NCBI RefSeq assembly: GCF_019104725.1
Contig: NZ_JAHRXF010000005.1
Span: forward strand, 186,001 to 250,000
Source of the DNA: Streptomyces corallincola
GTDB lineage: Bacteria > Actinomycetota > Actinomycetes > Streptomycetales > Streptomycetaceae
Direction: 5' to 3'
DNA: 64,000 bases
Shown: positions 8,729 through 17,141 of the stretch, piece by piece
Numbering within the stretch: position 1 is the stretch's first letter
How the letters are laid out: the number at the start of each line of letters is the position of its first letter
The notes under the pieces: generated by a model
The model's database searches: none
The model's input: the letters and a program-made list of their open reading frames with translations, nothing else
What the model was told of the DNA's origin: nothing
Program-made: the position numbers and the translations under genes

Positions 8729-9450
8729 CGGGCCGACCCCCCGTCCGCTGCGCCGACGAACCCCAGCACCCGCGGCACGTCGCGCAGGTCCGGCAGTTCG
8801 AGAGTCGGCGCGGGGTGCTCGGGCAGCAGGGTCTGGCCCTGGCGGTTGATCCAGATGGTGGCGATGCCCATCGGCACCGAGCGGGGCAGGTCCACGTACT
8901 GGGACTGGGCGATGTGCACCGTCTCCTCCGGCCGCACCCCCGCCCGTTCCAGGACGAGGTCGAACAGCGGCCGGGCGGGCTTGTACGCGCCGACCACCTC
9001 GCCGGTGATCTGGTGCGTGAAGGGGTCGCCCATCCTGCGGGCGCTCGACTCCAGGATGTCCCGCTGGCTGTTGGAGATGGTGGCGAGCGGCACGTGACGG
9101 CGCAGCTCCGTCAGCACCTCCACGGTGTCCGGGAACGGCTCGGCGGCGGCCATCACGTCGCCGAGCGCGGCCAGTTCGCTCTCCTCCACGCTCACCCCGG
9201 CCGCGGCGAGGGCGCGCCGCATGGTCGTCCGCAGCAGGTCCCGGTAAAGCATGAAGTCGGCGGACAGCGTGGGCAGGGCGTAGGAGTAGTACCACTCGGT
9301 GTAGAAGGCGGCCACGTCGAGTCCGACCCCGCGGGCGTCGAACAGGGAGCGCAGGTGGTCCCGGAGCGCGCTGTCCCAGTCGATGAGGGTTCCGTAGGTG
9401 TCGAAGGTGATCAGTTTGGGCCGGGCGGGGAACGGTGCTGCGGTGGTCAT
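8725..9450 (-). CDS. HAD-family hydrolase, type II haloacid dehalogenase-like
   Basis: A 241-residue HAD enzyme. Motif I is FDTYGTLIDWDS near residue 14 with the nucleophile Asp, motif II is SNSQ near residue 115, and motif III includes the Lys of GAYKPARPLFDLVLE. The FDxYGTLxDW opening is typical of L-2-haloacid dehalogenases. Many relatives act on other phosphorylated or halogenated small acids, so the substrate is open. The ATG at 9450 begins the homologous segment; the 37-residue upstream extension is Arg/Pro-rich and unlikely to be translated. It overlaps RidA by ATGA. Confidence 0.85.
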   Translation of the reverse strand: MTTAAPFPARPKLITFDTYGTLIDWDSALRDHLRSLFDARGVGLDVAAFYTEWYYSYALPTLSADFMLYRDLLRTTMRRALAAAGVSVEESELAALGDVMAAAEPFPDTVEVLTELRRHVPLATISNSQRDILESSARRMGDPFTHQITGEVVGAYKPARPLFDLVLERAGVRPEETVHIAQSQYVDLPRSVPMGIATIWINRQGQTLLPEHPAPTLELPDLRDVPRVLGFVGAADGGSAR

Positions 9451-9517
9451 GGTGTCTACTCCGGGGTGCGGTGGACGCGCCGCGGGAGGGCGGCGCGGAA
9501 GGGAACGGCGGACCGGC

Positions 9518-10723
9518 TCACGCCGTGAGGAGCGCGGTCGTCTCGACGACGGCCCGGGCACCGGCGACGGCCCGGCCGTGGTCCTGGCTGAAGTTGAGGC
9601 GGACGCTGTGGCCGTGACGCGGACCGAACTCCTCGCCGGACGTGACGACGGTGCCCGTCCGCTCGCGCAGCTCGGCGACGAACGCGGCGGTCGGCACGGT
9701 CAGCCGGGGCAGCCGGGGGAAGAGGTAGCTGCCCGCCTCCGTCGGACGGACCCGGAATCCGGGCGCGCCCCGGAACACGTCCACGAGGTCGTCCCGGATA
9801 CGGCGGTGCGCCGCGACGCGCTCCGCGAACCAGCCGTCCGGCTCGGTGAACCAGGAGTGCAGCGCGGACTGGTTGTAGCCCGCCGTGCGCAGCGAGACGA
9901 TCGCCAGCAGCTTCTCCATCCGGTCGATGACCGCCGGGGCGCCGATCGCCGTACCCACCCGGAAGCCGCTCAGCGACTCGGACTTGGACGGGCCGAGCAG
10001 GGTCACGCACCGGTCGGGGGCGATGCCGCAGGCCCGCAGGTGGGCCGCCGTGCCACCGGGGTAGACGAGCCGGGAGTACAGCTCGTCGGTGACGACGAAC
10101 ACGCCGTGCCGGTCGGCCGTCGCCGCGATCCGCCGGAGCTGGTCCGCGCCCAGCAGCGCCCCGGTGGGGTTGTTCGGGTTGGAGAAGACAAGGACCTTCG
10201 CTCCGGCCGCCGCTGCCGCCTCGACCCGGTCGAGGTCGAGCCCGGCGGGGGCGGCGGCGTCCTCGTAGGCCAGCGGCACGGGGACGACCTCGCCGCCGAG
10301 GTACGTGACGATCCGGCGGTTGGCGAAGTAGTCGGGTTCGACCACCATCACCTTGTCACCGGGTCCGACCAGCGAGGACAGCGCGAGGAACAGGCCCGCC
10401 TGGGTGCCCGGAGTGATGATCATCTCCTGGGACGGATCGACCGGAGCGCCGGTGAACGCGGCCAGCCGCTCCGCCAGCGGCTCCCGCACCGACCAGTGCC
10501 CCCGGTAGCGGGAGTAGGCCTGTCCGCCGCCGTCGGCGATCGCCGCCTCCACCGCCGCGACGGCGGCCGGGTGGGGCGGGAAGGCGCCCACGTCACCGTG
10601 CGAGAAGTCGATACCGGCGTGCGGCGCGCGCCCTTCCCCGTCGCCCGCGTGTTCACCGGGGGCGTTGCGGATGCTGATGGTGTCGAACCGGTTCGGTGCC
10701 GGTTCCCTCTTCGGGGTGCTCAA
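9518..10723 (-). CDS. pyridoxal-phosphate aminotransferase, class I/II
   Basis: A 401-residue fold-type I aminotransferase. Visible landmarks are GTQAGLFLALSSLVGPGDKVMVVEPDYF (cofactor phosphate region), FSNPNNPTGALL (substrate/PLP-binding Asn), VTDELYSRLVYPG (Asp that pairs with the PLP ring), and LLGPSKSESLSGFRVG, which carries the Schiff-base Lys (SKS) and the following Arg. It should transfer an amino group between an amino acid and a keto acid in the cytoplasm. The middle position in an operon with an importer, RidA and a HAD hydrolase suggests catabolism of an imported nitrogenous acid, but that is inference. Confidence 0.9.
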   Translation of the reverse strand: MSTPKREPAPNRFDTISIRNAPGEHAGDGEGRAPHAGIDFSHGDVGAFPPHPAAVAAVEAAIADGGGQAYSRYRGHWSVREPLAERLAAFTGAPVDPSQEMIITPGTQAGLFLALSSLVGPGDKVMVVEPDYFANRRIVTYLGGEVVPVPLAYEDAAAPAGLDLDRVEAAAAAGAKVLVFSNPNNPTGALLGADQLRRIAATADRHGVFVVTDELYSRLVYPGGTAAHLRACGIAPDRCVTLLGPSKSESLSGFRVGTAIGAPAVIDRMEKLLAIVSLRTAGYNQSALHSWFTEPDGWFAERVAAHRRIRDDLVDVFRGAPGFRVRPTEAGSYLFPRLPRLTVPTAAFVAELRERTGTVVTSGEEFGPRHGHSVRLNFSQDHGRAVAGARAVVETTALLTA

Positions 10724-10792
10724 CGTGCTCTCCTGTGCTGGGGGTTCTCGACGGGGTCCGGCGGTGTTACCTGGGGGCTGCCGGGCGGACGG

Positions 10793-12091
10793 TCACACCG
10801 GGGCGTGCTCCGGCTCGGGCACGAGCGAGGTGCGGAAGGTCTCGGGCAGACACAGCACCGACACGAGGCTGACCAGGGCGAGCGCGGCCAGCCAGGCCGG
10901 TGCGGGCCAGAAGTGCCCGGTGTCCGCGACCAGGGCGGTGACGAGCAGGGGAGTGGTGCCGCCGACCAGGCCCGCCGAGACCTGCTGGCCGATCGACGCG
11001 CCCGTGTACCGCACCGACGGGTGGAAGATCTCCGCGCTCAGCGACCCCATCAGCCCGTACAGCGAGCCGTTCGCCAGCCCGCCGAGTGCCAGTGCCACCC
11101 AGATGACCAGCGGTTTCTCCGTCTGGACCAGCAGGAACATCGGCAGCGCGTACACGACGGTGAAGCCGGACATCAGCAGGAACACCGGCCGTCGTCCCAC
11201 CCGGTCGGAGACGAGACCCGACAGCAGCGAACCGGCGATCCCGAACGCGGAGAAGACGATGCCGCCGGTCAGCATGGTGGTCCGGGCGATGTGCAGGTCG
11301 TTCGTCCCGTACGCCACCATGTAGGTGGAGTAGACGTAGTAGCCGCCGCTCGTGACGGCGAAGGAACCGATGCTCAGCAGCACGGTCCTGCGGTGCTCGC
11401 GCAGCAGGACCACCAGCGGGGTACGGCGTCGCGCCGGGGCGAGGGCCCGCTGTTGCTCGAAGACCGGCGTCTCGGGGATGGTCGCCCTGATCACCAGGCC
11501 GACGACCACGAGGACGCCGCTGAGCAGGAACGGGATGCGCCAGCCCCAGGTGTCGAAGCCGTCGCCGGTGGTGGCCGAGACGATCGTGAACACGAGGGTC
11601 GCGAGCAGGAAACCCGCCGGTGACCCGACCTGGGGGAGACTGCCGTACAGTCCCCGCTTCCGCTCCGGCGCGTGCTCGACGCTGAGCAGGACGGCGCCGC
11701 CCCACTCGCCGCCCAGCCCGATCCCGCCGAGCAGCCGCAGCAGGATCAGCAGCAGGGGCGCGGCGATGCCGATGGACGAGTAGGACGGGATCACCCCCAC
11801 CAGGAAGGTGGAGACCCCCATGAGGATCAGGGTGACGAGCAGGACGTTGCGCCGCCCGACGCGGTCGCCGAAGTGGCCGAAGATCAGCCCGCCCAGGGGG
11901 CGCGCGAGGAAGCCCAGGGCGAAGACGCCGAAGGACGCGATCGTGCCGTTGACCGAGTTGACGTCCGGAAAGAACGTCTTGTTGAAGACCACGGCGGCGG
12001 ACAGGCCGTAGATCTGGAAGTCGTACCACTCGATCGTCGTGCCGATCATGCTGGCCACACCGGCTCGTCGCCGACTTTGAGAACTGTTCAT
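10793..12091 (-). CDS. MFS transporter, metabolite:H+ symporter (MHS) family
   Basis: A 432-residue permease with about 12 membrane segments. The N-terminus contains TTIEWYDFQIYG, the MHS signature seen in ShiA, ProP and KgtP, and the loop HFGDRVGRRNVLL gives the MFS A-motif. MHS transporters import organic acids or osmolytes with protons. ATG 12091 follows a GGAGG site (SD-to-start spacing about 11 nt), and the 10-bp palindrome TTGTTAACAA fills that gap up to the A of ATG. The gene is thus likely controlled by the adjacent GntR repressor. Confidence 0.9.
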   Translation of the reverse strand: MNSSQSRRRAGVASMIGTTIEWYDFQIYGLSAAVVFNKTFFPDVNSVNGTIASFGVFALGFLARPLGGLIFGHFGDRVGRRNVLLVTLILMGVSTFLVGVIPSYSSIGIAAPLLLILLRLLGGIGLGGEWGGAVLLSVEHAPERKRGLYGSLPQVGSPAGFLLATLVFTIVSATTGDGFDTWGWRIPFLLSGVLVVVGLVIRATIPETPVFEQQRALAPARRRTPLVVLLREHRRTVLLSIGSFAVTSGGYYVYSTYMVAYGTNDLHIARTTMLTGGIVFSAFGIAGSLLSGLVSDRVGRRPVFLLMSGFTVVYALPMFLLVQTEKPLVIWVALALGGLANGSLYGLMGSLSAEIFHPSVRYTGASIGQQVSAGLVGGTTPLLVTALVADTGHFWPAPAWLAALALVSLVSVLCLPETFRTSLVPEPEHAPV

Positions 12092-12100
12092 TGTTAACAA
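12091..12100. promoter_or_regulatory. palindromic operator TTGTTAACAA before the MHS transporter
   Basis: This perfect 10-bp palindrome sits between the Shine-Dalgarno (GGAGGTG) and the ATG of the transporter. The same palindrome, with the same flanks (GTTGTTAACAATGAAC on the minus strand), precedes gntR, so it is the best candidate operator for that repressor. Confidence 0.7.
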
Positions 12101-12186
12101 CACCTCCGATCGTGAAACGTGCGGGTGATGCGTCAGAACATGTGCCGCGCGCACCGGGGGTGCGCGCGGGCGGCCCGTGGCGGCCG

Positions 12187-12855
12187 TCAGTCCGGGTACT
12201 GCTGGGCCAGGCGTTCGTAGGCTCCGGCCAGGTGGGCGCGGACCGCGTCCACCAGTGCGGCGGTGTCGCGCGCGGTCAGCAGCTCGACCAGCCCGCTGTG
12301 CTCGTCGAGCACGACTTCCCGGCTGGTGGCGGCCACGGTGTTGCGGGAGAAGAGGCAGAGCGAGACCTGCGACCGGATGTTCTTCCACGCCGTCTCCAGG
12401 CGCCCGTGCCGCGCGGCGCGGTAGAAGGTGTCGTGGAAGCGCAGGTCGGCCTCGGTGACCGCGCGGCGGTCGCCGTCGGCCAGCGCTTCCGCGATGGCGG
12501 GCAGGGTGGCCGCGAGCGCCGCGATGTCCTCGTCCCGCGCGTGCGCGACCGCCTGTTCGGCGGCGAGCGTCTCCAGGGCGAGCCGGAGGCTGTAGACCTC
12601 CTCGACATCCCTGCGCAGCAGCAGCGGAACGGTCGCTCCCTTGTGGGGTTCGGCCGTCACCAGCCCCTCGTGCGCGAGGGCCGCCAGCGCGTCGCGCACC
12701 GGACCGCGGCTGACCTGGAGGCGGTCCGCCAGCTCCGTCTCGTTCAGATGCTCGCCCGGCGCGAACTCGCCGTTCAGGATCGCGGCGCGCAGCACCATGA
12801 GAACGTCGTCCTTGACGCGGACCCGCTTGGCGGCCCGGAGGGCGGACGTTGCCAT
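12187..12855 (-). CDS. GntR family repressor, FCD (FadR-like) subfamily
   Basis: A 222-residue regulator. Residues about 15-75 form the winged helix ([40 protein letters not shown]). The rest is an all-helical FCD domain with Asp/His residues ([18 protein letters not shown] and [13 protein letters not shown]) that usually bind a metal and a carboxylate ligand. I chose ATG 12855 because GGAGAA lies just upstream; ATG 12870 is in frame but has no Shine-Dalgarno and abuts the palindrome. It likely represses itself and the downstream operon until a carboxylic acid appears. Confidence 0.88.
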   Translation of the reverse strand: MATSALRAAKRVRVKDDVLMVLRAAILNGEFAPGEHLNETELADRLQVSRGPVRDALAALAHEGLVTAEPHKGATVPLLLRRDVEEVYSLRLALETLAAEQAVAHARDEDIAALAATLPAIAEALADGDRRAVTEADLRFHDTFYRAARHGRLETAWKNIRSQVSLCLFSRNTVAATSREVVLDEHSGLVELLTARDTAALVDAVRAHLAGAYERLAQQYPD

Positions 12856-12869
12856 CTGTTCTCCGTTCA

Positions 12870-12879
12870 TTGTTAACAA
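12870..12879. promoter_or_regulatory. palindromic operator TTGTTAACAA before gntR
   Basis: Second copy of the perfect palindrome found before the transporter gene. Here it lies 15 bp upstream of the chosen gntR start, consistent with autoregulation. A 16-bp block, GTTGTTAACAATGAAC, is identical at both sites. Confidence 0.7.
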
Positions 12880-12994
12880 CGGTCACCGTAGTTTCGGCCA
12901 ACCGTGTCGTCAAGACCTGGTGAGGTGCGCCGCCCCGCTCCGCGCGGTCTACTTGGACTTGCATATTTCCATGTCGTCCGAGACAGGAGAGACG

Positions 12995-13462
12995 ATGACG
13001 AGCAGGCCCCCGCTGCCGCCGTTCACTCAGGAGACCGCCGCCCAGAAGGTGCGGGGCGCGGAGAACGGCTGGAACTCGCGCGACCCCGAGAAGGTGTCGC
13101 TCGTGTACACGCCGGACAGCGAGTGGCGCAACCGCGCCGAGTTCATCAAGGGACGCGACGAGATCGTCCGGTTCCTCACCCGGAAGTGGCAGCGTGAGCA
13201 GGACTACCGGCTCATCAAGGAACTCTGGGCGTTCGAGGGCAACCGCATCGCGGTGCGCTTCGCCTACGAGTGCCACGACGACTCCGGCAACTGGTACCGC
13301 TCCTACGGCAACGAGAACTGGGAGTTCGACGAGAACGGCCTGATGCGTCGGCGCATCGCCAGCATCAACGACCTCCGCATCGAGGAGGCCGACCGCAAGT
13401 TCTTCTGGCCGCTGGGTCCGCGCCCCGACGACCACCCCGGTCTTTCCGAACTCGGTCTCTGA
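12995..13462 (+). CDS. NTF2-like protein, DUF1348 (nuclear transport factor 2 family)
   Basis: A 155-residue protein with the DUF1348 pattern: [38 protein letters not shown], followed by [31 protein letters not shown], and a Trp/Asn-rich segment ([23 protein letters not shown]). Members are about 150 residues and of unknown reaction, sometimes linked to stress or xenobiotic metabolism. The ATG at 12995 has AGGAGA 6 nt upstream. It is divergent from gntR, with the operator palindrome in the gap, so it may belong to the same regulon. Confidence 0.85.
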   Translation: MTSRPPLPPFTQETAAQKVRGAENGWNSRDPEKVSLVYTPDSEWRNRAEFIKGRDEIVRFLTRKWQREQDYRLIKELWAFEGNRIAVRFAYECHDDSGNWYRSYGNENWEFDENGLMRRRIASINDLRIEEADRKFFWPLGPRPDDHPGLSELGL

Positions 13463-13481
13463 CCCGAGGCACCCGACCGAC

Positions 13482-13515
13482 GGGGCGGCTCCGCGGACAC
13501 CCGCGGAGCCGCCCC
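13482..13515. terminator. bidirectional hairpin terminator
   Basis: A perfect 15-bp stem (GGGGCGGCTCCGCGG / CCGCGGAGCCGCCCC) with an ACAC loop lies between the convergent DUF1348-like and ribonucleotide reductase genes. Confidence 0.85.
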
Positions 13516-13519
13516 CGGT

Positions 13520-15358
13520 TCAGGACCCGTCCAGTCCCACCAGCGCCGCCAACTGCTTGCTCTGGCGCGGCGGTTCGGGCTCACCGCCCTCCAGCAGTGC
13601 GGGGTCGGCCGCCGGGCGCCCGCTCGCGCCCTGCGCGCCCGCCGCGGTGAGGAGATCGCGGGTGCGGGAGCCCTCCCGGTACACCGACAGGCCCTTGCAG
13701 CCGAGCCGCCACGCCTCCAGGAAGGCCGCCGACACATCGGCCGGGGTGCAGTCGTAGGGCAGGTTCACCGTCTTTGACACCGCGTTGTCGGTGTACCGCT
13801 GCCAACGGGCCACCGTCCGTACGTGCCACTCCGGCGGGACCGAGTGCGCGTACCGGAACGGCGCCAGCACCTCGGCGGGCAGCGGGAGTTCGTCCAGCGC
13901 CTTGTGCCGGAGCAGATCGAGGGCGTCCTCGCGGGACAGCCCGGCGTACCGCTCCAGCGCGGCGAGCAGGTCCTCGTCGGCCTGCACGATGCCGTCGGCG
14001 CGGATCACGTCCTTGTTCCACACCGGCGCGAAACGCGGCTCGATACCGCTGGAGCACCCGGCCACCATCGATATCGTGCCGGTCGGCGCGATGGTCGTGA
14101 TGGCGCAGTTGCGCACCGGCACGGCCCGGTGCGCGGGCGTCCAGTTCGGGTACGCCCCGCGCTCGGCGGCCAGTTCCTCGCTCGCCGCCCACGCCGCGTC
14201 CCGGATCGTCGTACCCAGCTCGTCGATGAGGTCCATCGCCGCGTCGGAGTCGTAGGCGATGCCCAGCCGGACCAGCAGATCCGCGTACCCCATCACACCG
14301 AGGCCCAGCCGCCGGTTGGAGCGGGACACCTCGCCGATGCGCGGCTCCGGGTAGCGGGAGGCGTCGATCGCGCTGTCCAGCAGCCGTACGGCGTCCCGGA
14401 CGGACTCGGCGAGCAGGGCGAGGTCCACACCGGAGCCGTCGGGCAGCAGGAACGCGGTGAGGTTCAGCGAACCGAGGTTGCTCGCCTCGTAGGGGTAGAG
14501 GGTCTGCTCCCCGCAGGGGTTGGTGGTGCGGATCGGGCCGAGCCGCTCCAGCAGCGGGTTGCCGCGGTTGATGGCGTCGGTGAACAGCACACCGGGGTCG
14601 CCGGTGCGCCAGGCGTTCTCGCAGATCCGGTCCCACAGATCGGCCGCCGCGATACGCTCGGTGACCTCGCCGGAGAGCGGGCTGACCAGCTCGATCTTTC
14701 CGTCCTCCACGACGGCGCGGAGGAACGCGTCGTCCACGGCGACGGAGATGTTGAAGTTGTGCAGCCGCCCGACGGTCCGCTTGGCGTCCACGAACTCCAG
14801 GATGTCCGGGTGGTACACCGACATCGAGGCCAGGTTCGCGCCGCGCATCTTGCCGCCCGCCGAGACGACCGCGGTCTCCGCGTCGAACAGTCGCAGCCAG
14901 GACACCGGACCGCTCGCGCCCGCCGCCTCGGCGGTCGAGATCGGCGCGCCGCGCTCTCGCAGCGGCGTCAGGTCGAAGCCCGTACCGCCGCCGGTGCGGT
15001 GGCAGGTCGCGGCGGTGGCGAGGGTGTCGAACACGGACCGGAAGTCGTCCGCGAGCGGCAGTACGAAGCAGGAGGCCAGCTGCGCCTGCGGGGTGCCGGT
15101 GTTGTTCAGGATGCGGCCCGACGGCCAGAACCTGTTCTCGGCCATCAGCGCCCGGAAGCGGGCGGCCCAGTGCCGTACCCGTTCCTCGGCCTCCGGGCCG
15201 GAGTGGTAGGTGCGCTCGGCACCGGCGAGGGTGCCGGAGACCCGGTCGAGGAGTTCGCCGGCGGATTCGACGCGTCGGTCCTCACCGGTGCGGCGCGCCA
15301 GCTTCGCGCGGATCACTTCGGTGTTCACGCGCGTCCAGCCCGTGGAGATCGCTGTCAA
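13520..15358 (-). CDS. compact class II (adenosylcobalamin-dependent) ribonucleotide reductase
   Basis: A 612-residue reductase. The N-terminal FWPSGRILNNTGTPQAQLASCFVLPL supplies the first redox Cys. CHRTGGGTGFDLTPLRERG and SAGGKMRGANLASM are typical of the B12-dependent class. The finger-loop catalytic motif NPCGEQ is near residue 281, followed by SNLGSLNL; NCAITTIAPTGTISMVAGCSSGIEP holds another conserved block. The enzyme reduces ribonucleotides to deoxyribonucleotides with a thiyl radical generated from adenosylcobalamin. It is shorter than the usual Streptomyces NrdJ (over 900 residues) and ends without the C-terminal Cys-x-x-Cys tail that relays electrons. The start is a TTG with AAGGA upstream. 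No B12 riboswitch was evident. Confidence 0.88.
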   Translation of the reverse strand: MTAISTGWTRVNTEVIRAKLARRTGEDRRVESAGELLDRVSGTLAGAERTYHSGPEAEERVRHWAARFRALMAENRFWPSGRILNNTGTPQAQLASCFVLPLADDFRSVFDTLATAATCHRTGGGTGFDLTPLRERGAPISTAEAAGASGPVSWLRLFDAETAVVSAGGKMRGANLASMSVYHPDILEFVDAKRTVGRLHNFNISVAVDDAFLRAVVEDGKIELVSPLSGEVTERIAAADLWDRICENAWRTGDPGVLFTDAINRGNPLLERLGPIRTTNPCGEQTLYPYEASNLGSLNLTAFLLPDGSGVDLALLAESVRDAVRLLDSAIDASRYPEPRIGEVSRSNRRLGLGVMGYADLLVRLGIAYDSDAAMDLIDELGTTIRDAAWAASEELAAERGAYPNWTPAHRAVPVRNCAITTIAPTGTISMVAGCSSGIEPRFAPVWNKDVIRADGIVQADEDLLAALERYAGLSREDALDLLRHKALDELPLPAEVLAPFRYAHSVPPEWHVRTVARWQRYTDNAVSKTVNLPYDCTPADVSAAFLEAWRLGCKGLSVYREGSRTRDLLTAAGAQGASGRPAADPALLEGGEPEPPRQSKQLAALVGLDGS

Positions 15359-15835
15359 GGGTGTCCTTGCGGTTCGTGCTCACACGCGACGGCCCGCCCG
15401 CCCGGTGACACGGGGCGCGCGCGACGAGGCGGCGAAGGGGAAGCGTACGCGCGTCGAGAGCGACCGCTCGGCCGGTCGGACAACAGCCTTGTTCACGACC
15501 GTGCCGACGGGGATCTCACGCTGTACGAATGCGAATTGCTCCGTCACTCTACGCGCGTCACGCTTCCCCCCGCTGCGGCGGGGATCACACGAACCCCGTT
15601 ACGGAGTAAAGGAATCGCAAGTTTTTTTGGCATATGCCTCACCGGGTCCTGACGGCCAGGACTCTCCGGAGAAGGGCCCCCGCCCCGCGTCCAACTCCCC
15701 GGACAGGACGGCCGGGACGGGGCCGAAAAGGTGCCGCGGTGGTGAACGCTCCGGCTGCCCTGGTACGTGTGTCTCCGGGGGGCCGCAGAGGCGGCCCCCC
15801 GGAGTCCGCAAGTGCAGAGTCAAGGAGAGCCGCTC
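15359..15835. other. 477-bp divergent intergenic region
   Basis: It separates the leftward reductase gene from the rightward LLM oxidoreductase gene. It contains a short G/C hairpin (around 15576-15592), a T7 run followed by the palindrome GGCATATGCC (15629-15638), and an inverted pair of GGCCGC/GCGGCC elements just before the LLM gene. I found neither a convincing B12 box nor an NrdR box. No coding sequence is supported. Confidence 0.5.
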
Positions 15836-16690
15836 GTGAAAATCGGCATCGGTCTTCCCAATCAGGTCCGCGACGTGCGGGCGTCGGTCATCCCCGAGTG
15901 GGCGAGGGAGGCCGAGCGAGCGGGTTTCTCGACGCTGGGCAGCGTCGGCCGGGTCGCCTATCCGGGCGTGATGGACACCGTCGCGCTGGCCGCCGCCGCC
16001 GGTGCCACCAGCACCATCGGGCTGATCAGCAACGTCCTGCTCGGCCCGGTGTGGCCCGCCGCCCTGCTCGCCAAGGAGGCCGCGGGCATCGACGGTGTCT
16101 CCGGCGGGCGGCTCAGCCTCGGCATCGGACTCGGCGGCCGACCCGACGACTTCCTCGCCCCCGGCCTCGGCCCGCGCGGCACCGGCAAGCGCCTGGACGA
16201 GGACATCGAGGTCTACCGCAGCGCCTGGCGCGGCGAGGTGCTGCCCGGCACCGACAACGCGATGGTGCCCGCCGGTACCCGTGAGGTCCCGCTGCTGTTC
16301 GGCGGCATGGTCCAGGCGTCGTTCGACCGTGTCGCCCGCTCCGGCGAGGGATACATCGGCGGCTCCGTACCGCCCGCGATGGTCGCGCCCGCCTTCGACG
16401 GTGTCCGCGCCGCCTGGAAGGAGGCCGGCCGCGAGGGCGCGCCGCGCCTGGTCGCCATCGCCTACTTCACCCTGGGCGATGCCGACGCGGGCCGTGCCTC
16501 GGTCCACGACTACTACGCCTCCGCGGGCGCCGACATCGCGGCCTTCATCTCCTCCGGCGTCAGCGCGGGTGCGGCTGCCATCAAGGCGACCATCGAGGAG
16601 TTCGCGGCCATCGGCGCCGACGAACTCATCCTCAACCCCACCTCGGACACCACCGACCAGATCGCCCGGCTGGCCGACCTCGTCCTCTGA
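15836..16690 (+). CDS. LLM class (luciferase-like) flavin-dependent oxidoreductase
   Basis: A 284-residue TIM-barrel protein beginning KIGIGLPNQV and containing ATSTIGLISNVLLGPVWPAALLAKEAAGIDGVSGGRLSLGIGLGGRPDDF, the typical bacterial-luciferase-family block that binds the flavin phosphate. These enzymes use FMNH2 or F420 for monooxygenation or hydride transfer; which cofactor applies cannot be told. GTG 15836 has AAGGAGA 8 nt upstream and begins the homologous region. It is monocistronic: a hairpin follows and the next gene is convergent. Confidence 0.88.
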   Translation: MKIGIGLPNQVRDVRASVIPEWAREAERAGFSTLGSVGRVAYPGVMDTVALAAAAGATSTIGLISNVLLGPVWPAALLAKEAAGIDGVSGGRLSLGIGLGGRPDDFLAPGLGPRGTGKRLDEDIEVYRSAWRGEVLPGTDNAMVPAGTREVPLLFGGMVQASFDRVARSGEGYIGGSVPPAMVAPAFDGVRAAWKEAGREGAPRLVAIAYFTLGDADAGRASVHDYYASAGADIAAFISSGVSAGAAAIKATIEEFAAIGADELILNPTSDTTDQIARLADLVL

Positions 16691-16819
16691 CCCCCGAGCC
16701 CCCGAGGCGTGTGACCCACGCCATGCCCGCGCACAGGTGTGACGCCCGCCCCTGAGGGGACCCTGACCGCACCGGCGGCAGGGACGGCGTACCACTGGGG
16801 AGTGTCATCCGTCCCTGCC

Positions 16820-16845
16820 GCTTCCCGCCCCGGAGGGCGGGAAGC
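16820..16845. terminator. bidirectional hairpin terminator
   Basis: An 11-bp stem (GCTTCCCGCCC / GGGCGGGAAGC) with a CGGA loop lies between the convergent LLM oxidoreductase and MT0933-type genes. A longer-range pair GGCAGGGACGG/CCGTCCCTGCC flanks it on the left. Confidence 0.75.
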
Positions 16846-16879
16846 CCCCGGGGCGGACGGCAGTGCCCCGAGCGGCGGG

Positions 16880-17077
16880 TCAGCTCTTCTTCCCGCCCAG
16901 CTTCCCGACGTACTCCTGGGCCTTGTCCACGGCCGTGTCGATCTTGTCGCCGTGCTTGCCGCCGGTCCGGTCGTCGATCAGGTCGCCCGCCTTCTCAAGC
17001 CCGGCGCTGATCCGGTCGCCGTGCTCCTCGGCGATGTCCTCGGCCTTCTCCTTGAGCTTGCGCAGGTTCTCGAACAC
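16880..17077 (-). CDS. small MT0933-type antitoxin-family protein
   Basis: A 65-residue, highly charged helical protein (MFENLRKLKEKAEDIAEEHG then KAGDLIDDRTGGKHGDKIDTAVDKAQEYV). The D-x-x-TGGK-x-x-x-x-I/D-x-A-x-D-K-A motif is that of the MT0933/Rv0909 antitoxin-like family, abundant in actinomycetes. No toxin gene is adjacent, so calling it an antitoxin is only family naming. A second member with the same TGGKYDAQTDKAADAI motif is encoded at 27177-27371. The ATG has AAGGGAG upstream. Confidence 0.75.
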   Translation of the reverse strand: MFENLRKLKEKAEDIAEEHGDRISAGLEKAGDLIDDRTGGKHGDKIDTAVDKAQEYVGKLGGKKS

Positions 17078-17141
17078 GTGAACTCCCTTTCTACAGACGT
17101 GTAGCGGTGAGCCGCCGGGGCCATGATCCCACCCGCGCCCC

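Noticed and set aside
15359..15650. B12 riboswitch or NrdR box upstream of the class II reductase
   Set aside because: I looked for the conserved B12 box and for NrdR-type AT-rich palindromes and saw neither; only a short hairpin and GGCATATGCC are there.
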